Positions 45,581-56,057 of a DNA stretch of 64,000 nt are shown piece by piece. The notes under the pieces are model-generated. The model was not told the DNA's origin. It ran no database searches and saw only the letters and a list, made by a program, of their open reading frames with translations. The number at the start of each line of letters is the position of its first letter. Position 1 is the first letter of the stretch. Position numbers and translations under genes: made by a program. Source of the DNA: Pteria penguin (lineage: Eukaryota; Mollusca; Bivalvia; Pterioida; Pteriidae); contig CM068584.1 of assembly GCA_035048485.1 (NCBI GenBank), positions 57,723,739-57,787,738 of the forward strand. The letters are read 5' to 3'.

Positions 45581-46291
45581 ACATATTTGTGCGAAGGGTG
45601 CGCTGAGTTCTGTGAAAAGACTCTAATGACTGGTGATAAACAAAATGATGACTGATTCTGTGTGTACAAATATCAAATTCGGAAATTATTCCACTGAAAA
45701 AATTATACACATTGCTGAAGCTTTGGGACACAGCCAGAAAAACAGTATTAAGGAGACTGAGGTAACATATTCTTTAAATAGCATTTTTGAATTTGACTTA
45801 GAAAAATACTTACAAAGCAGGAACACTGTGTTGTTGGCATTCATTTTTGCCGTGACCAGTGTAAATATGAAATCTCCATACAGAATACTTTTACTGATTG
45901 CCATGGTAGTAGACTATTTATTCAGCAGTGTCCCCTAAATCAGTAACGGTGCTGTGTTTCACGATGTCTATTGTCACATACGTAATAAGTGGCAGCAAAG
46001 CTGTTGTACGAACTATCATCCTTTATGCCATGTGGTTCCTACACAACATTGAGACGTTTCCTAAAAGAAATTGTTGACACAGACCATACAAATATACCTC
46101 AGGACAGAGACGTCATAACATTTTTTGACAATAACCAGATCATGTGCAAAAACTGGAGCGTCCAGTACAACTCAAAGTGCAAAGTTTCCGTGATCACTAC
46201 GTCAATCCATTTGCTTCCACCAGACACCACTTATGTACAAAGCAAGAGACAGCTTTCATCATCAAAGAAGTATTTGAAGTTAGATTATAAA
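45533..46291 (+). pseudogene. ORF of an unnamed animal family with an FFDNNQ motif
   Basis: Frames include KATYLCEGCAEFCEKTLMTG (cysteine pairs), STEKIIHIAEALGHSQKNSI, then MPCGSYTTLRRFLKEIV and DRDVITFFDNNQIMCKNWSV, with a good donor AAA/GTAAGT at 46291. I recall the 'GSYT-L---L ... FDN-Q--GK-W' pattern from large uncharacterised ORFs of bivalve and cnidarian genomes, possibly mobile-element proteins. Function is unknown to me. There are stops at 45651-45653 and 45936-45938 and two frame changes, so this copy is broken unless undetected introns repair it. Its 5' end lies in direct repeat A. Confidence 0.45.
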
Positions 46292-46480
46292 GTAAGTCTA
46301 TTGCCATGGAACAAAAAAAGTTCATGCTAGATTTTTGTGGTTTTACATTTGATTGGTTTACTTGAAAAAAAATTGCTTATTTAAAAACAAATGAACTAAG
46401 GGAAAGCCTTAAAATGTGAAACGAAGAGTTGTGTGATTTATTCAAAAATTTTAACATATATTTCAATGCTTTAAGACCTT

Positions 46481-46880
46481 TTGTTTTGTAACAGGACTAG
46501 GTCTCAACATGAGCGCTTCTCTTCAAATTTTAGTTGGTTTAAACATTATTTATTCATCAAAGTCACAAATTTCAGCTATACTAAATCAGACGTTACCACA
46601 AGTGGCAATGAAACTTGTGGAGCCGTAACATTTCCAGAGCATTTTGTGGAAGAGTGTCTGATAAGGTCATACTCAGAGATCAGGGCTCTTAGAATTAATT
46701 GAACATGGTGATGCTGTGCTTGCAGACCGTGGGTTCCCACGACGAACTAGCTTTCCAAGGGGCTACACTTAAGATTCCAGCATTTACCAGGGATAAAAAT
46801 CAACTCGGTGAAGGAGACGTTTAAAAGACAAGAAAGTTGGCAAGAGTGCGCATTCATATGGTTACATACATGCAACACTT
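46481..46880 (+). pseudogene. DDE_4-like transposase fragment (catalytic core)
   Basis: The segment ELIEHGDAVLADRGFPRRTS (about 46692-46750) has the ADRGF motif with the second catalytic Asp of DDE_Tnp_4 transposases. Nearby frames give CGAVTF and VSDKVI upstream and KIPAFTRDKNQLGEGDV downstream. The C-terminal Glu region is missing and three frames are needed. It faces the minus-strand nuclease gene, consistent with an ISL2EU-like pair. Confidence 0.6.
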
Positions 46881-46993
46881 GGTCTAGAAAATGATGATAA
46901 TTTATACTACATCTATAATGTTATAGCTACATGTATTGTACAAATACAGTAAACATATACGTACATTCACTGTATGTATAGATCTTGTATATT

Positions 46994-48958
46994 TCACACA
47001 TCCATAATATCACACCATAATCCGCTTGGCTTTGCACTTGGCTTTCTAATGCTCATACATCCTAAATGGAACCACACATTAGGGCAGTCATCATTTGAAC
47101 ACTGCACCATCTTCCCATATGCTGGTTCCTGGCAAATACAATAAAGTCTGTCGTCATCATTCACCTTGCTGGATGCAATCATTCTACACATTTGCCTAGT
47201 CAGAAGCTCAGGCGAAACAGTTTCTTAAAAAAAAAAACGAATGACATTTACTAATTACTCTTGCGGTAAATTCTCTGTCAAATGGAATGATGTTTATGAT
47301 CATGTCTTTCTCTGTAAACAATAAAGTCACAAAACTGAACATTGCACTTACGTGTAATATTGATGTGTGGTTTTTAGTCTCAAATTCTTATCTGAACAAA
47401 AGGCATTGTCTCACTTTGCCGCCTCGTCAGCCATGTGGTCCTTGAGCTTACATGGACATTTAATTTCTATGGACCCTTTCCCACAACATCCACAGTTACG
47501 GATACCATCTGCTGATGCCCCAAGAAATGATTTCCTTAAATCTGCTAGCAAACCAAATGTTCTCGTATTGAAATCCCTGTGGACGGATTTCATAGCATGG
47601 AGGTAATTTGTGCGCGCAACATCTTCATTGTCAATTCCCCAACGTATAGCTTTTCCTCGTGATAGGTCGTATGATTCGTATCCAGCAATTGGTTTGATTA
47701 AATTGTCAGGATTTGTGCTCTCTCGCCGAACAAACACCTCGTGCGCTTTACTTGCTGTAATTCTGCAGTTCCTATGCTCGAACCACTTCTGACACACATG
47801 TTGATCCCTTGTAACTTTTTCAGTGTACTTCACTTGCTCATCGGTTAAAGAATAGTTTGCCCAAACGTCGTCACACAATACAGAGAAATCTGTCCCAGTT
47901 AAATTTTCAAATTCCTTGGTGTACAAAGAACTTAGTGTAGTCGGTGTTCTCTCAATGTGGGACGTGTTTGATTTGCACACATACAATGAGCCAACTAGAG
48001 GGATTGTGGTGAAAAAAAATTTTGCACTAGGGCAAATATCGTTAAGACTTTGCAGAATGTTTTCTGATGGTAACGGGTGATTACTGGAATATGTGACAGA
48101 GATAACTGGCTTTCAGCAATTGCCCGCTTTCATTATATCTAACATTTCGTTTACAGTATGTGACTACAACTATTAAAGAGAACAAAGAAGACATTAATAT
48201 TCAAAATAACATAAAACAATCCTCTTCTATTTAATAGTAAGCACACCGACTTCATTTTGAATAGCCTGATCTATTCTGACTATTTTGCACTAAATGGGAC
48301 CAATACTCCCCCGCCCCTCCGTACAAATACATGACAGGTATAGTGATCCCTTATTTCCCTATTCATGGAACTTTATATGAAAATATTGAAAAGTTTGATC
48401 TCCTGTTGCTTACCTCCTTTCGAAACGTATTGTCCCATCTGCAGATCTCACCAGTAGATGATTTTGTTGTAAGGCCCATGTGTACAGCTAACTGGACTTT
48501 GAACAAGGTGGCAGCAGTATGACTACATGCTCCCCCTACACTGAAAAGTGATTGAAAAAATAGTATGTATTTCAATTTTAATAAATATAAACATTTTAAA
48601 ATATACCATTTTTATATGTATAAGTCAACGCCATATATGTAGAAAAGTCATATAATTTAAACTATATCTATCAAGTAACGGACAGACAGACCAACTCTGG
48701 CAACAATCTGGGTATATGTACATATTTGTGTATTTATTACAATTTACATAATAAATAACATGTACGTGTAAATTAATTACCCTGCCATGCAAGTGCAGTG
48801 AGCACAATAAATTCTCGTTATGGACACAAATCCGTGATTGATGTGGCTTACCTGTAATGCGTGGTGAGGGGATGACCTCTGTCGTCAGGAAAGCAAATGG
48901 ACAGTCGGTGCTAATGGGATGATAAAACACCTCTCGCACATGACCACTTTGTACAAAT
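46994..48958 (-). pseudogene. SWIM zinc finger - YqaJ nuclease - PHD finger gene, several exons, broken
   Basis: Four minus-strand exons with good borders. Exon 1 (48781-48958) ends with CAHCTCMAG. Exon 2 (48414-48540) continues in phase with GGACSHTAATLFKVQLAVHM; together they make a SWIM zinc finger (CxC...CxH). Exon 3 (47352-48163) holds the YqaJ-type exonuclease core: KWFEHRNCRITASKAHEVF, IRWGIDNEDVARTNYL, FLGASADGIRNCGCCGKGS and IEIKCPC, covering the acidic metal-binding residues. Exon 4 (46994-47223) encodes a PHD finger (YCICQEPAYGKMVQCSNDDC ... WFHLGC ... LWC). Defects: a one-base shift in exon 1, in-frame TGA at 48113-48115 and 47411-47413, and loss of the C-terminal half of the nuclease. 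Confidence 0.7.
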
Positions 48959-49099
48959 CTGAGAAGAAAAAAAAAGGAATAAATATAAAGCATTTAAAAA
49001 ACATACAAAGGATTTTGATGTAATATGCAGTGATGCCTTTTAAATCTAGATATATTTGTTGTTGCCGCTAAACATTAAACTGTCAACTGTTGGACTTTC

Positions 49100-49660
49100 A
49101 TAGAAACTAAACACAATCCCCGGTCAACTCGCAAAACTGCATATATCTCCTTAGTGCGATCTACTTTGGAGTATGGTGCCATTATATGGGAACCTTTTCT
49201 TCAATCGGACATCACCAAGATGGAGAAAATACAAAGGAAATCGGCTAGATTTATTACAGGAGACTTTTAAGTCCCGGTCTCCTGGGAGTATCACCACCCT
49301 GCTGAAGAATCTCGATCTTCCGTTATTACAACAGCGGAGGATGGAACTTCGTGTGGCGCTTTTATTCAAGGTGGTTGAGGGGCTGGTGCCAGCTATACCA
49401 CCAGATACCTATTTAGTACCAGCTACCAATAAGCGTAGGATCAAAGCCAAGCGATATACTAACTTTGAAACTCATAACCAAATTCGAAGAACAAACAATA
49501 CAAGGTGTTTTGTGTTACTCCAGTGCAATACACCAGTCAGAAGAAATTAGTTTTTCAAAAGGACGATCGCAGACTGGAACGCCCTGGACGAACACCAGGT
49601 ACGATCAAAATCTATGGAAGGCTTTAGATCTAGCCTTAGCGTGACTAAGTGTTACATGCT
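49100..49660 (+). pseudogene. LINE (Jockey/CR1-like) ORF2 C-terminal end
   Basis: Frames give STLEYGAIIWEPFLQSDITK, KIQRKSARFITG, then RSPGSITTLLKNLDLPLLQQ, RRMELRVALLFKVVEGLVPA and, after a stop (49547-49549), RTIADWNALDEHQVRSKSME. This is the region after RT in Jockey/CR1 LINEs and shows the usual 5' truncation. It ends close to a T-run at 49697-49709 and to direct repeat B. Confidence 0.75.
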
Positions 49661-49742
49661 CTCTCTCTCCTTCCGTTGATCATATGCCAGAAGTGGTTTT
49701 TTTTTTTCATTTTTCAACGTACCTATACAGATACAGAAGGAG

Positions 49743-50833
49743 CAGTTGGCGCAACCGCACCACCATACAGTTACAAACGTCAACCAAAATGTTTGTTGTT
49801 TACACAATAAAATTAAAAAGCGTAGCGTTTACGTATGCAGCTGCACATGCATATTCACCAAAGATGCATAATATTGCCAAACACCATTAAATGACCTAAT
49901 TCAGCTCGTTTTCTTTCTTTTTCGATCTCCGACTTCACGAAATGAAACATCCGTTGCAAATCTTGGTGATCTGCGTCGCCGTTGAGCTTGCACGAGAGTA
50001 AAAGGTCAAACTGCAGACGGGCAGCAATTGATCCGGTCTAAAAGTTGGACGGTCGTTCCCGCGCTCAGAAATTCCACGAGCACCTTTGAGAGTACTAGTG
50101 ATGCGAGTACCTGAGTAGTTCTCGAACCAGTCAGAGAGGTCATTTAGAAAGGACGGGACAGTAAGTATATGAATGTGATACACTGAGATTTTCGTGCCAA
50201 GAGTAGTCAGAGGGAAAGGTATCTATTTTTAAAATGTAATTTGATATAAACACGCAAAAATATTTTAATATCATTTAAAGAGTATATCCGACTGAATTAA
50301 TTCAGTCTTAAATCATTACCGTTTGGTAATTAAGTGGCGGTTGCCCAGTAAATCTTTATTTGTAAATGAAAATTAAGTGGCGACCGACTTTTTCGGTGGC
50401 CGCCAGATAATTAAGTGGCGGATTTATCTGGCGGCCGCCAGACAAATTTTATTTCATATGTGTCACCTACGGGCTCTCGTAGATAGATTTGCATGCATAA
50501 ATAAATATCTCGCGGCCATCACCTAATTTTATTTCGTTCATGTCACCAATTTATCTGGCGGCCCAGATAACCCATGTTGCGGCCGCCAGACAAATTTGAT
50601 TTCGTAAGTGTCACATATGGTCTTCCGTAGTTTAAAATACACGTATATACATGTTTAAGGGTTTTATAATGGTGTAATTGTTCATTTAAGAATGGAGAAA
50701 AGGTGTGTGTGTAAGCGTCATAGCGACTATTCTACAGACGAGTCCAGTCTTGTGAAAATTAGTGCCCCCCAAAAAATGTTTAAAAATGTATAGTAGAACA
50801 TTAGTGTCTAGAAAGGAGCTCAGTCAAAAGGCT
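49743..50833 (+). repeat. 1.1-kb direct repeat B
   Basis: Same orientation as 44526-45580 and alignable from CAGTTGGCGCAACCGC to CTCAGTCAAAAGGCT, with several indels (about 36 bp longer). The ATG near its end is followed by a one-base deletion relative to A. The DNA beyond 50833 is unrelated to that beyond 45580. Confidence 0.92.
50332..50600. repeat. cluster of GGCGGCCGCC palindromes in repeat B
   Basis: The counterpart of 45128-45362, with a different number and spacing of palindromes, including CACCTACGGGCTCTCGTAG not present in A. Confidence 0.75.
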
Positions 50834-51745
50834 GATCTTCATCTCAGGAACTGCTCCGGCAAAGATATTATATTAATCAGTCATAGGTTGTGATGGGCTT
50901 CCATACATTCTAAGCTCACGACTGATGCCAATTTGCAAGAGATTCTTTTAATGCCAGGGCTCGGGTGCAAAATTCTTCATTTGCCATCGTCAGCTTGGAT
51001 GGGGCCTCTCTCTCTCTCTCCACAGGTTTGTATGGATGTTTTCTTTTCTCGTCAACCAACGGTTTTTGTTTGTAAGCCATGCAGTAATATGACTCCAAAT
51101 GCCAGTTATGAAAATTCTGGACTGAAATTTTATTGTATAATTTTCTATGTTCACAAAATACAAACTATGAATTAATATGTTGCGCATTTTCCACAAGTAT
51201 GTTTAGGTCTGGGACACTGAACAATTTGATCAGGATAAAAGAACATGCGAATGTGAGCCACCTAGTGGAGAGCAGGTGACGGCCACGAGGGAGAAACTGT
51301 AGCCATACCTTGCAGACGGCCAAACAGCACACATCTATATCCGGAAAAAGATTTAGATAACTTTGTCCATTTTTCGTCACATTCCGAGGGTAACTGTGAT
51401 ATGTACCTAGATGAGTATGAAGCAGGTGGGCAATTCTAGTATCATGTATTGACATGACATTTGGATGCACCTCGGGCTAGTTTCTTCCGATAGGACTGTC
51501 TGAATGACGTCACGTGGTTGCCTGCTGTCATAGTCTACCTTACAAACGTATAGCAGGCAATGGTCGCCGCACTGAGCCATGGAAACAAAACAGTTGCTTA
51601 AGACATTGGAGGTCGTTATTATCATCTGCTCAGAAAGAATAATAAACATGCAGAAGGTTTAATCAACAGTCTGAACATTGTAACGCTAGTTGAGCAGTTA
51701 TTTGCCGATCATCGACATCGTTTAGACTACAGAACACTACAACTA
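50834..51745. other. no gene seen
   Basis: Includes a short (TC)n at 51006-51021. Overlapping short open frames on both strands have no splice support. Confidence 0.4.
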
Positions 51746-52339
51746 CAGATGGGTGCAGTCCTAACATAACATTCACGTTAACGCGAAAAGCAGTCGCGAG
51801 GGCTGCTTTAGCACACGTGCCAGGACTGCTCGACCGGACGCGCGTGCGCTCCCCGCGTTAACGCGGGAGGGAATTCGCGTTAACGCGATTTATTCCCGCG
51901 TGCGCTCGGTCCGTCGCATGTCTATATTTGTAATTCTCTATGCAGTGCGGACGGAGAAAATAAAATGGATCTAATTAAATTACCGCGAATGTTGCCGTAA
52001 AAACGTGTATTAAATGTTATTTTAAAATGACACCCTGCATTTAGGATTTCATATGTAATATAGCAACGGAAATTATCGTGTAGACATGCAATAAGGTATT
52101 TATGAAAAACAAACTTCCTCATGATTACTTTCTAATTTCATTTATTTATTTATTTTTAATTAATTTATTTATGTATCTATTTCTTATTTGTTGATTCATT
52201 TATAACTAATTTATGTATTTACACGTGTTTCTTATTTATGTATTTATTATTATTCATTTTGATAAAGCTATTTTCTTATTTATAAATATAGTAGTTATCA
52301 TCATTATTATTATCTTTATTGATTTTAATTTCATAATTA

Positions 52340-52380
<41 letters not shown>

Positions 52381-52787
52381 TTCCTAAAATAAGAATTTAA
52401 TTAAAGTCATTGTTCGGAAATTCTGTTCAATGTTTTTAAAAATATCCCTTAACTCGGAAGGGTTTTATTTAATTCTAAATATTTTATTTATATGTTTTAA
52501 TATTTATTATCTATTTATATCTATTTTCCTTCAAATTCTTCTATACGAACATGTTAATACAAGTTATAAGTTGTCAGCAAGCGAACGTGGCTGTCAAGCA
52601 CGTTCACGCGGCAGTCAAGCGCGTTAACGCGGCAGTCAAGCGCGTTCACGCGGTCTCGAAATTAAGTTCACGTGGAAATCTGCGTTAACGCAAACACGTG
52701 TGCTCAGCAGTCCTGAGCGCACGAGGAAAGCAAACTTCACGTTAACGCGACGTGAACATAATGTTATGTTAGGACTGCACCTCACTG
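51746..52787 (-). mobile_element. non-autonomous TIR element, copy 2 (inverted)
   Basis: Left end CAGATGGGTGCAGTCCTAAC and right end (inward) CAGTGAGGTGCAGTCCTAAC, flanked by TA on both sides: the ends of copy 1 in swapped positions. It has the same palindromic GTTAAC-rich flanks, and the ATT microsatellite at 52340-52380. Its right border lies only a few bases from integrase-like coding sequence. Confidence 0.88.
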
Positions 52788-52794
52788 TAAGTTA

Positions 52795-53960
52795 TTATTT
52801 CAACCCAAAGAATGCAGCAGTTTATACAACTCCTAAAAAACTATACAGAGCTTTCAAATCCTACTGATTTTTCTTTTACCAGAAGTTATATACGAAAATG
52901 GCGTCAGAATCAGGACACTTACACACTGCAGAGAGAAGTTCGCCGACCTAAAATGTACCAAATATTCGCGTCATTGGTATAGATAGTCAATGGAGTATGG
53001 ATTTCATGGATGTACAAAATTTATCAAAACAAAATGATGGTATAAAATACTTACTCATATTGATTGACAGTTTTTCAAAATATTTAAGAATAGTAGTATT
53101 ACAAGACAAGTCAGCAAAATCCGTGATGCATGGGATATAACAGATATTTGAATCCGGAACAAAATGCGTAACTCTACGAAGTGACAGAGTAAAGAACTGA
53201 ACAATAAGAATTACTTAAAAGAAGTAGTTCGTATATTTTACATAATGTAAAGATGATGGATAAATCCAAACCACAAGTCAAAAAAATCATGAAACCATAG
53301 GACATACAAAATCAGTGAAAATGAAAAACAAATGGAAAATAACAAAATATGTCTACTTGAAGAGCATATGTGAACCCCTGTGATGGAGTGAGATCAGGTG
53401 CTCGGGGAGAGTGAGCATCTCCTGCTTGCTAGCAACACCCGTCACATATACCCCGTAGAAAGAGTCAAATCGTGTGAATTCCATATGTATTTATATATGG
53501 AGAAGTCGAGGTAGGTAACCTTCTAGTATAGAAGGTGTCAAATACATAAATCGGATGTCGAACGCAACCATTGCCGAGGGAGTGATTCCTACCATTCGAG
53601 TAAGATTGTTTAGATATTTTCAAAGAACGAGAACCTATCGGTATATAGACATTTTACCTGAATTCGTAAACAAGTATAATTCTACTTCACACAGAAGCCT
53701 CAATGGACTATCTCCAAAGGATGTAAACACGCAAAATGAGACCCTGTGTGGGCTTTCATGTATCTACCTAAACCGAAAAAATCTAGAACACCAAACAAAA
53801 AGAAGACAAAGAAAACATACTTGAAATGTAATTTCAAAATTAATCAAGTGGTTAGACTATCCCATCTAGAGGTTATCAACAGCAATTTACAGGTGGAGTA
53901 TTCAAGATATCATATCGTTTTCATTTACAAGGAATTCCCATGTACAACATAAAGGATTTC
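52795..53960 (+). pseudogene. retroviral-type integrase, interrupted
   Basis: An N-terminal segment is recognisable from NPKNAAVYTTPKKLYRAF. The core has DSQWSMDFMDVQNLSKQNDG (first catalytic Asp) and GIKYLLILIDSFSKYLRIVV. The second Asp region reads VTLRSDR, with the usual following Gly changed. A repeat module (53365-53456) and unrelated DNA separate the core from the C-terminal part TYRYIDILPEFVNKYNSTSH. The block that should carry the catalytic Glu is damaged. Multiple stops; non-functional. Confidence 0.65.
53365..53456 (-). repeat. interspersed module inserted in the integrase
   Basis: The minus strand reads CAGGAGATGCTCACTCTCCC, GAGCACCTGATCTCACTCC and GGGGTTCACAT, related to 35958-36042 in the opposite orientation. 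Confidence 0.6.
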
Positions 53961-54167
53961 GATGGGGAAGACATAGAAGGAAGTTTCTACGAAAACGAAC
54001 TGCAGAAAGTTTCAAAAGATGAAAACAGTTCATGGATGATAGAAAAATTTATCAAGAAGAGAAAATGAAATGGGAAAGTTGAATGCCTTGTAAAATTCGA
54101 GAATTGGCCCAGTAAATTTAATCAATACGTGAAAGAATCTGACGTTGTCGACATACAATCCAAATGA
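53961..54167 (+). pseudogene. chromodomain-like integrase tail
   Basis: After a frame change the sequence encodes FDGEDIEGSFYENELQKVS, then WMIEKFIKKRK, a stop at 54066-54068, and LVKFENWPSKFNQYVKESDV. The last stretch has the 'vKw-gwp-k-n-w' pattern of a chromodomain, which in these integrases is thought to guide insertion by binding chromatin. Confidence 0.55.
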
Positions 54168-54169
54168 TG

Positions 54170-54485
54170 GAAAAATATACATTTTTGAAATATACGCGTG
54201 GAATTTTATCCTGACAATAGACAATACGATTTTAACTTGCATTTGGATCCCATTTTTCATCTCGATGGATATCGGAAAGTTGGACTTACAGAATTTTTCA
54301 ATTATTCCAATGACAAATTACAGCCGCATAAATCAGAGAGAGCTATTCCTATTCCAACAAATGTACAAGAGTATCTACCTAAAACATTGTACCTTTATTG
54401 TAACGTTTGTGATTTTTCAAGCGTAAACGGACTAGAAAAGCATTTGTTACGAATAGTTTATTATAACAGTGATTTTGATCAATAA
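54170..54485 (+). pseudogene. ORF following the integrase (unknown function)
   Basis: An open frame reads EFYPDNRQYDFNLHLDPIFH, then KVGLTEFFNY and LPKTLYLYCNVCDFS, ending TAA at 54483-54485. The 'PDN ... L ... G--KVGL-E' arrangement is found next to F54H12-type integrases. No catalytic motif is visible. It is shorter than I would expect and its start is frame-shifted. Confidence 0.4.
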
Positions 54486-54689
54486 ATTTGACCCAATTTA
54501 TTATTTGCCTCTACTAGTCAGTGACATCCGACATTCATTTCAATATAAAGGATGAAATGGATCGCTGGCTACATTCCAGAGATATCCGTTTTATTAGTTA
54601 TATTATGAATTATACATTCCGGATACAAAGAAATAGATAACATCTTGCCAAAATCTTAGCAATGGTAAAGTAAATCCACATGCCGATTA

Positions 54690-54975
54690 TTCGATGAAAG
54701 GCTACCAGAGAGGTGGTGGATTGAGAAATAACACTTCACCTTATATGCTTCCAATTGATCATTACACAAAGGACAATTAAGAAAATAAAGAACTAATAGT
54801 AAATCTCACGTCACCAGCACAGCAAGTAGTGGAGCAAGCTAAAAGTGAAGTCAAGCGAGAAGTGAGTCACGATAAAACAAAACCCCAAAAACTAGGAAAC
54901 GCAAGGCACATTTTAGTTCTGATACGAAAGCAACACACAATAAAACATCGCAAAAGAGAACAAAATCTGTTAAAA
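54690..54975 (+). pseudogene. small basic ORF, possible core protein
   Basis: KGYQRGGGLRNNTSPYMLPI and NLTSPAQQVVEQAKSEVKRE, followed by a lysine-rich tail, lie in one frame with a TAA at 54778-54780. A glycine-rich start and a basic tail suggest a nucleic-acid-binding structural protein; this is inference from composition and position. Confidence 0.35.
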
Positions 54976-55029
54976 TAAATTCAGACGTGTTTTGGAGTCT
55001 GTTACACGTTAGCCATGTCTATGAGAGGC

Positions 55030-55445
55030 AATGCCTAGACAGTTAGCGCTTTTTGACATGCCACCTACCCAAACGGCAGTGGAAAATATGTATTATCAGG
55101 ATATACGTCCAATTTCACAAATTTCTGACAGTTCTATAGATTTTAACTTTCAGGTCAGAATGGTATGGAATACATTGATTTGAAAAATACCAGGATATAT
55201 GTTAAACTCAAGGTTATGAAAGGTGATGCTGTTATAACCGATGCTGACAACGCGGGACCAGTGAATTATTACTGCAATCACTATTTAGTCAAGTTGATGT
55301 TTCGCTTCAAAATAAACCAATTAGTAATGCTGGCGTGTACTACCCTTATCTTAGTATGTTGCATGTTCTAATACAATATGGCGCAGGTGCTAAAATTTCA
55401 CAAATATCGTCTCAGATAGCAGTAGAATTCGATGATGTGGATGCA
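55030..55445 (+). pseudogene. F54H12.2-like protein remnant
   Basis: One frame gives RQLALFDMPPTQTAVENMYY and ISQISDSSIDFNFQ; a shifted frame gives GMEYIDLKNTRIYVKLKVMK; another gives YYPYLSMLHVLIQYGAGAKI. This order is that of the F54H12.2-like family of animal genomes. Its biological role is not settled to my knowledge; a virion-type structural role is one suggestion. At least two frameshifts and a large C-terminal loss. Confidence 0.55.
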
Positions 55446-55736
55446 AAGGCAGCAAAAAAAATGCTGGCTTTTTTGGAAGGGGACTTATTAACACTTGCTA
55501 TTGTGGAAGTTATATACGTGTTACAAGGGGTGTGTAGGTTATCACAGGACGATAAAGAAACGCTTTCGAAAGCTTTTCATTTTTCGTTTTTAACAGAGAG
55601 AAAAAAAAATCAGAGCAGAAGGAAACACATTTTGATCAAATTATCTAAAGTAATTCCAACTGTATTACGAGCGATTGTGGTGTATTTACGAAAAGATGGC
55701 AAAAGAGGTCGTTCTAGTTCCAAGGGAAAAATATAA
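55440..55736 (+). pseudogene. small ORF after the F54H12.2-like remnant
   Basis: An open stretch includes VCRLSQDDKETLSKAFHFSF, RRKHILIKLSKVIPTVLRAI and a basic end, stopping at 55734-55736. The hydrophobic 'LSKVIPTVL' followed by basic residues recalls small membrane- or core-associated proteins of virus-like elements; not assigned. It is fused by chance or by deletion to the preceding frame. Confidence 0.35.
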
Positions 55737-56013
55737 AAAAAAAAAATGAATGGAAATGTACCATGGGGGTTCAAGGGAATCTGTCAACGAGTCCAACGAT
55801 CAGAACCATACTGACGAGGGAGATATTAAAACTACCAACAACCTAGCGAACACTGACCCTGTGAAAATCAATTCAGGAATTTCAAAATACACTATTGACA
55901 GAATACTTCGTGGGAATGACCATGAAATCGTGTCAGTTTCACATGAAACTAGTGTATTTAAATCTCATTACGATATCACGCCTCGTGACACGGGAAAAAT
56001 AAATAAGCCATAG
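55695..56013 (+). pseudogene. charged ORF with KEVVLVPREKY start
   Basis: Begins with a KEVVLVPREKY segment overlapping the previous ORF, then an A-run (55733-55746) shifts the frame into ESNDQNHTDEGDIKTTNNLA and SKYTIDRILRGNDHEIVSVS. Polar, low-complexity middle. It sits between structural-type ORFs and the zinc-finger ORF, as in related blocks. Confidence 0.35.
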
Positions 56014-56057
56014 CAGAGGCAACCGAAAAAATGGCTTAAATTCTAAAAAGGATTCAA

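Larger units (their letters stand above)
44526..50833. mobile_element. composite unit: 1.1-kb direct repeats flanking a coding interior
   Basis: The interior (45581-49742) holds, left to right, a plus-strand ORF family, a plus-strand DDE_4-like transposase fragment, a minus-strand SWIM/YqaJ/PHD gene and a plus-strand LINE 3' fragment. A DDE_4 transposase next to a YqaJ-type nuclease on the opposite strand is the gene pair I associate with ISL2EU DNA transposons. The flanking direct repeats do not fit that class, which has inverted ends. The unit may be a nested or tandemly duplicated locus. Confidence 0.55.

Noticed and set aside
44526..50833. LTR retrotransposon with 1.1-kb LTRs
   Set aside because: Repeat ends are not TG...CA, no primer site or polypurine tract is seen at the edges, and the interior has no gag or pol of matching orientation.
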